Shown here: positions 61,979-64,000 of the stretch, piece after piece
Layout of the letters: every line of letters begins with the position of its first letter
How positions within the stretch are numbered: position 1 is the first letter of the stretch
Notes under the pieces: generated by a model
Database searches by the model: none
The model's input: the letters and a program-made list of their open reading frames with translations, nothing else
What the model was told of the DNA's origin: nothing
DNA from: Phlebiopsis flavidoalba
Lineage: Eukaryota; Basidiomycota; Agaricomycetes; Polyporales; Phanerochaetaceae
Direction of reading: 5' to 3'
DNA length: 64,000 nt
NCBI GenBank assembly: GCA_035772785.1
Contig: JAOCPU010000019.1
Location: 186,001 to 250,000, forward strand
Made by a program: the position numbers and the translations under genes

Positions 61979-62094
61979 GGCAAGATGGCCGAGCGGTCTA
62001 AGGCGCCGGATTCAAGCGCACTAAGCTTGCTGACAAACACGTCAGCTGATTCCCGGTCACGCAAGTGGCGCGAGTTCGAATCTCGCTCTTGTCA
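61979..62094 (+). tRNA. tRNA-Leu(CAA) with intron
   Basis: Acceptor strands ggcaaga and tcttgtc pair, with one G-U, followed by discriminator A as leucine tRNAs need. The D arm has tggccgag and ggtctaaggc. The anticodon loop is ttCAAg with CAA at 62013-62015. A 34-base intron (62017-62050) follows position 37; it contains cttg complementary to the anticodon region and a gctgac/gtcagc hairpin. The long variable arm cac-gcaa-gtg marks a class II tRNA, and the T arm is gcgag-ttcgaat-ctcgc. The anticodon stem has an A-C mismatch at 31-39. Seven T follow. It is very probably a working gene, with slight doubt from the mismatch. Confidence 0.92.
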
Positions 62095-62101
62095 TTTTTT
62101 T
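62095..62101 (+). terminator. RNA polymerase III T-run terminator
   Basis: Seven T immediately after the tRNA discriminator base, the usual Pol III stop signal. Confidence 0.85.
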
Positions 62102-62439
62102 CATCTCGGCGCCGGGATATCATCTACCATAAGTCTCAGACTTAAGTCTACAGTTACACTGTATATGCCAATGGTCCATTACCAGATTCTGGAGACACTG
62201 GAAATTGGTTTTTGCGAATCTTTGGTAAATGAACTTTCTGTCCAGTGGCCTTAGTTACTGTATGCCGTCCAACGCCCTTAGTCGAATAAACCTTCGCAAT
62301 TGAACACGAGTACGGTCTACATATTATGCATGATTCACTATTGTATCAGAGGTCAGGGGGACTTCTCAAGTCCTGAATTACCACAAGTGTGCGTCTCAAT
62401 AAGTTAGATTGAAGTTAGATTGATTTTTTCAACAGTAAG

Positions 62440-64000
62440 CTACAAGGCGCGTTCTCCCTGGAAGCCTGGGGGAGTGGATTCGGAATCAAAAAAAGACGCG
62501 CTGAAGTCCGGCATATGTACGATGGATACTTTCGTAACCTCGACGGCTATCTGTGTGTCTATCCTTCGTATTCCTATAGGCCGTGCTACTATCCAACGTT
62601 GCGCACCAAGGACAGAGATAAGCCAGTACGGTTTCTCGGCTGAGAAATCGGCGCCGTAGCCAGTTGCAATCAACTCAGACTCGGATAGAGTACCCCCGGA
62701 GTTGAGAGGGCTAATTTTGACAGTACTCTTGGTTATGCCGTTGGTAGTGTCAGCACTATCGAACGTAAGTCGAACGTCCTCAATGACATACGCTTGATGA
62801 TAGTAGATATCGAGTCCATACTTGTAGCCTAGAGATGAGGAGGGGGCATGCAATCGCTGTATCATGTCTATTCCTCCAAACCTAAGGAAAACCCCACAAG
62901 TGATGCTTGGTTCGGATGACCAGGCAGCGGTGGTAACTTGCGTCCACGTAGGTCTCCACGATTCGGAAGGAGTCGTATTTGAAGGGAAGTCAAGGAAGAG
63001 TAACTGTGTACGTTGATAGTCGTTCATGCATTCAATGAGTAGACTCCAAGCAACCTCGACGTCCAAATCTGCATCGTAGATCGGGAGGATAGGACAGTGA
63101 AGGAGGTATGCAAGACATGCGACTCTGTCGACAGGATTGGCACAAAATCGAGATTGAAGTTGGCCCAAGTGATCGTAACACCGTGCTGAAAGAAGAGTCG
63201 CCATGGCTGCAGTGACTTCTAAAATCAGCAAGAAATTCCGCGCTTGCCCACTCGTGATCTGAGCACCACGTCTCGTCCTGACCTATGCCCTAGTGTGAAT
63301 CTTTGTATTCTTCCAATTTTGTGCTCGAGTCCTGCTGGAATGATGACGTCGGGCATTCTTGTAGAGTCCATGTGCGAGTCAACCAGTGATAGCGATCATC
63401 TGGATCTGCAGGACGGTCAAGAAATGGAAGGCCCTAGTCCATTGAAATACACCACGGTTGGTCGGTGACGATTTTCGTTGTAAATATAGCCAATTGTAGG
63501 AATGTCCAGTCGCCACTCCCGCTTCCGTACACTCTCCCTCTCGGGTAGATGCTCGTCTTGCTGCCTCAGACACAAGACGTCTAGCCAGACATACTCGGCG
63601 CCGAGGATGAGGAGTTCGTTACGAATATCTTCGAGTGTGGTGTTCGTAGGGATGGGGACCCGCCAGGCCTTGCCATTGATGGTGGTGGTAAGAACGTTGT
63701 GACGCTCCCCAGGAGCTACCCAGCTATGCGAAATGGGCCATACATTTTCCGGGATCAAGGACTGGCCGTCTTCGTCACGCCGCTTCGGGAAGGATGTGGA
63801 AAGGAACAACACGGTTCGCGAACAAATCCCAGACACGGCGAGGTGGAATTTCGGGGTTCACGATTGTGATGACTGTCAATAGCTTTGCTCCGCAGCTCAA
63901 AATCTCTGGTGCTTTTGTTCCCTCCATTTCGAGCGGAACGCCGGAAATTTGCGTCCCGTGGCTTGATCATGATGTGAGGTCGTAGATAGCCGTAAACCAG
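62440..64000 (-). CDS. HET-domain protein (copy 2), 5' end beyond window
   Basis: Paralogue of the gene at 59037-60793, running off the right edge, so the amino end is missing. Readable from the edge inward: ELRSKAIDSHHNREP, PEIPPRRVWDLFANRVVPFH near 63800, ENVWPISHSWVAPGERHNVL, WRVPIPTNTTLEDIRNELLI, LGAEYVWLDVLCLRQQDEHL, EWRLDIPTIGYIYNEN, PTVVYFNGLG, then after a one-base shift at a GGG run PADPDDRYHWLTRTWTLQE near 63370. The long C-terminal exon (62440-63231) is uninterrupted, with YDHLGQLQSRFCANPVDRVA, LYLLHCPILPIYDADLDVEV-like text, SWRPTWTQVTTAAWSS and PYWLISVLGAQRW. Core HET residues (YVWLDVLCLRQ and WTLQE) are intact. It is better preserved than copy 1. Confidence 0.8.

Overview
This window looks like nuclear DNA of a mushroom-forming basidiomycete (Agaricomycetes). 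Genes are broken by many short GT..AG introns. The recognisable families are typical of such genomes: lineage-expanded BTB/POZ proteins, cytochrome P450s of the sterigmatocystin-oxidoreductase type, HET-domain incompatibility proteins, a seven-helix membrane protein of agaricomycete type, and single-pass membrane proteins that open with a VDDTD segment. I cannot name the species. Housekeeping anchors are THOC1/Hpr1 of the THO complex, importin-9/Kap114, UDP-glucose 4-epimerase, a RhoGEF and an intron-bearing tRNA-Leu(CAA).

Layout. 0-10.3 kb is almost gene-free and holds decayed direct repeats (1.0-2.1 kb) and a C/T-rich repeated tract (4.9-7.1 kb). 10.4-18.4 kb is a head-to-tail array of five BTB/POZ genes, of which only the fourth is nearly intact. 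19.2-22.5 kb is THOC1. 22.9-23.5 kb is a palindrome-rich, probably mobile segment abutting a truncated P450. 23.5-30.5 kb holds two copies of the same two-gene unit (P450 followed by a single-pass membrane protein), the first decayed and the second nearly complete. 31.2-32.6 kb is a seven-helix membrane protein on the minus strand. 33.4-37.7 kb is importin-9 (minus). 38.0-43.2 kb is a tandem pair of P450 genes (minus). 44.7-46.3 kb is UDP-glucose 4-epimerase (minus). 48.8-49.7 kb is an Alr4036-type FMN-binding protein (minus). 52.8-58.4 kb is a very GC-rich block with a RhoGEF and a large uncharacterised coding stretch (minus). 59.0 kb to the end holds two HET-domain genes (minus) separated by tRNA-Leu.

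Two themes run through the window. First, the accessory genes are duplicated locally: BTB x5, the P450-membrane pair x2, the P450 tandem pair, and HET x2. Second, nearly every gene, including housekeeping ones, is interrupted by one- or two-base shifts, often in homopolymers (for example T5, G5/G3, C8). In importin-9 and UDP-glucose 4-epimerase I read these as probable consensus errors of an unpolished long-read assembly. In BTB copies 1, 2 and 5, the first P450 fragment and membrane-protein copy 1, real decay is more likely. I saw no convincing prokaryote-like defence system, CRISPR array or wholly new system. The most novel-looking item is the repeated P450-membrane protein cassette. Gene spans run from start to stop of the model and include introns, so exon borders are approximate unless stated.
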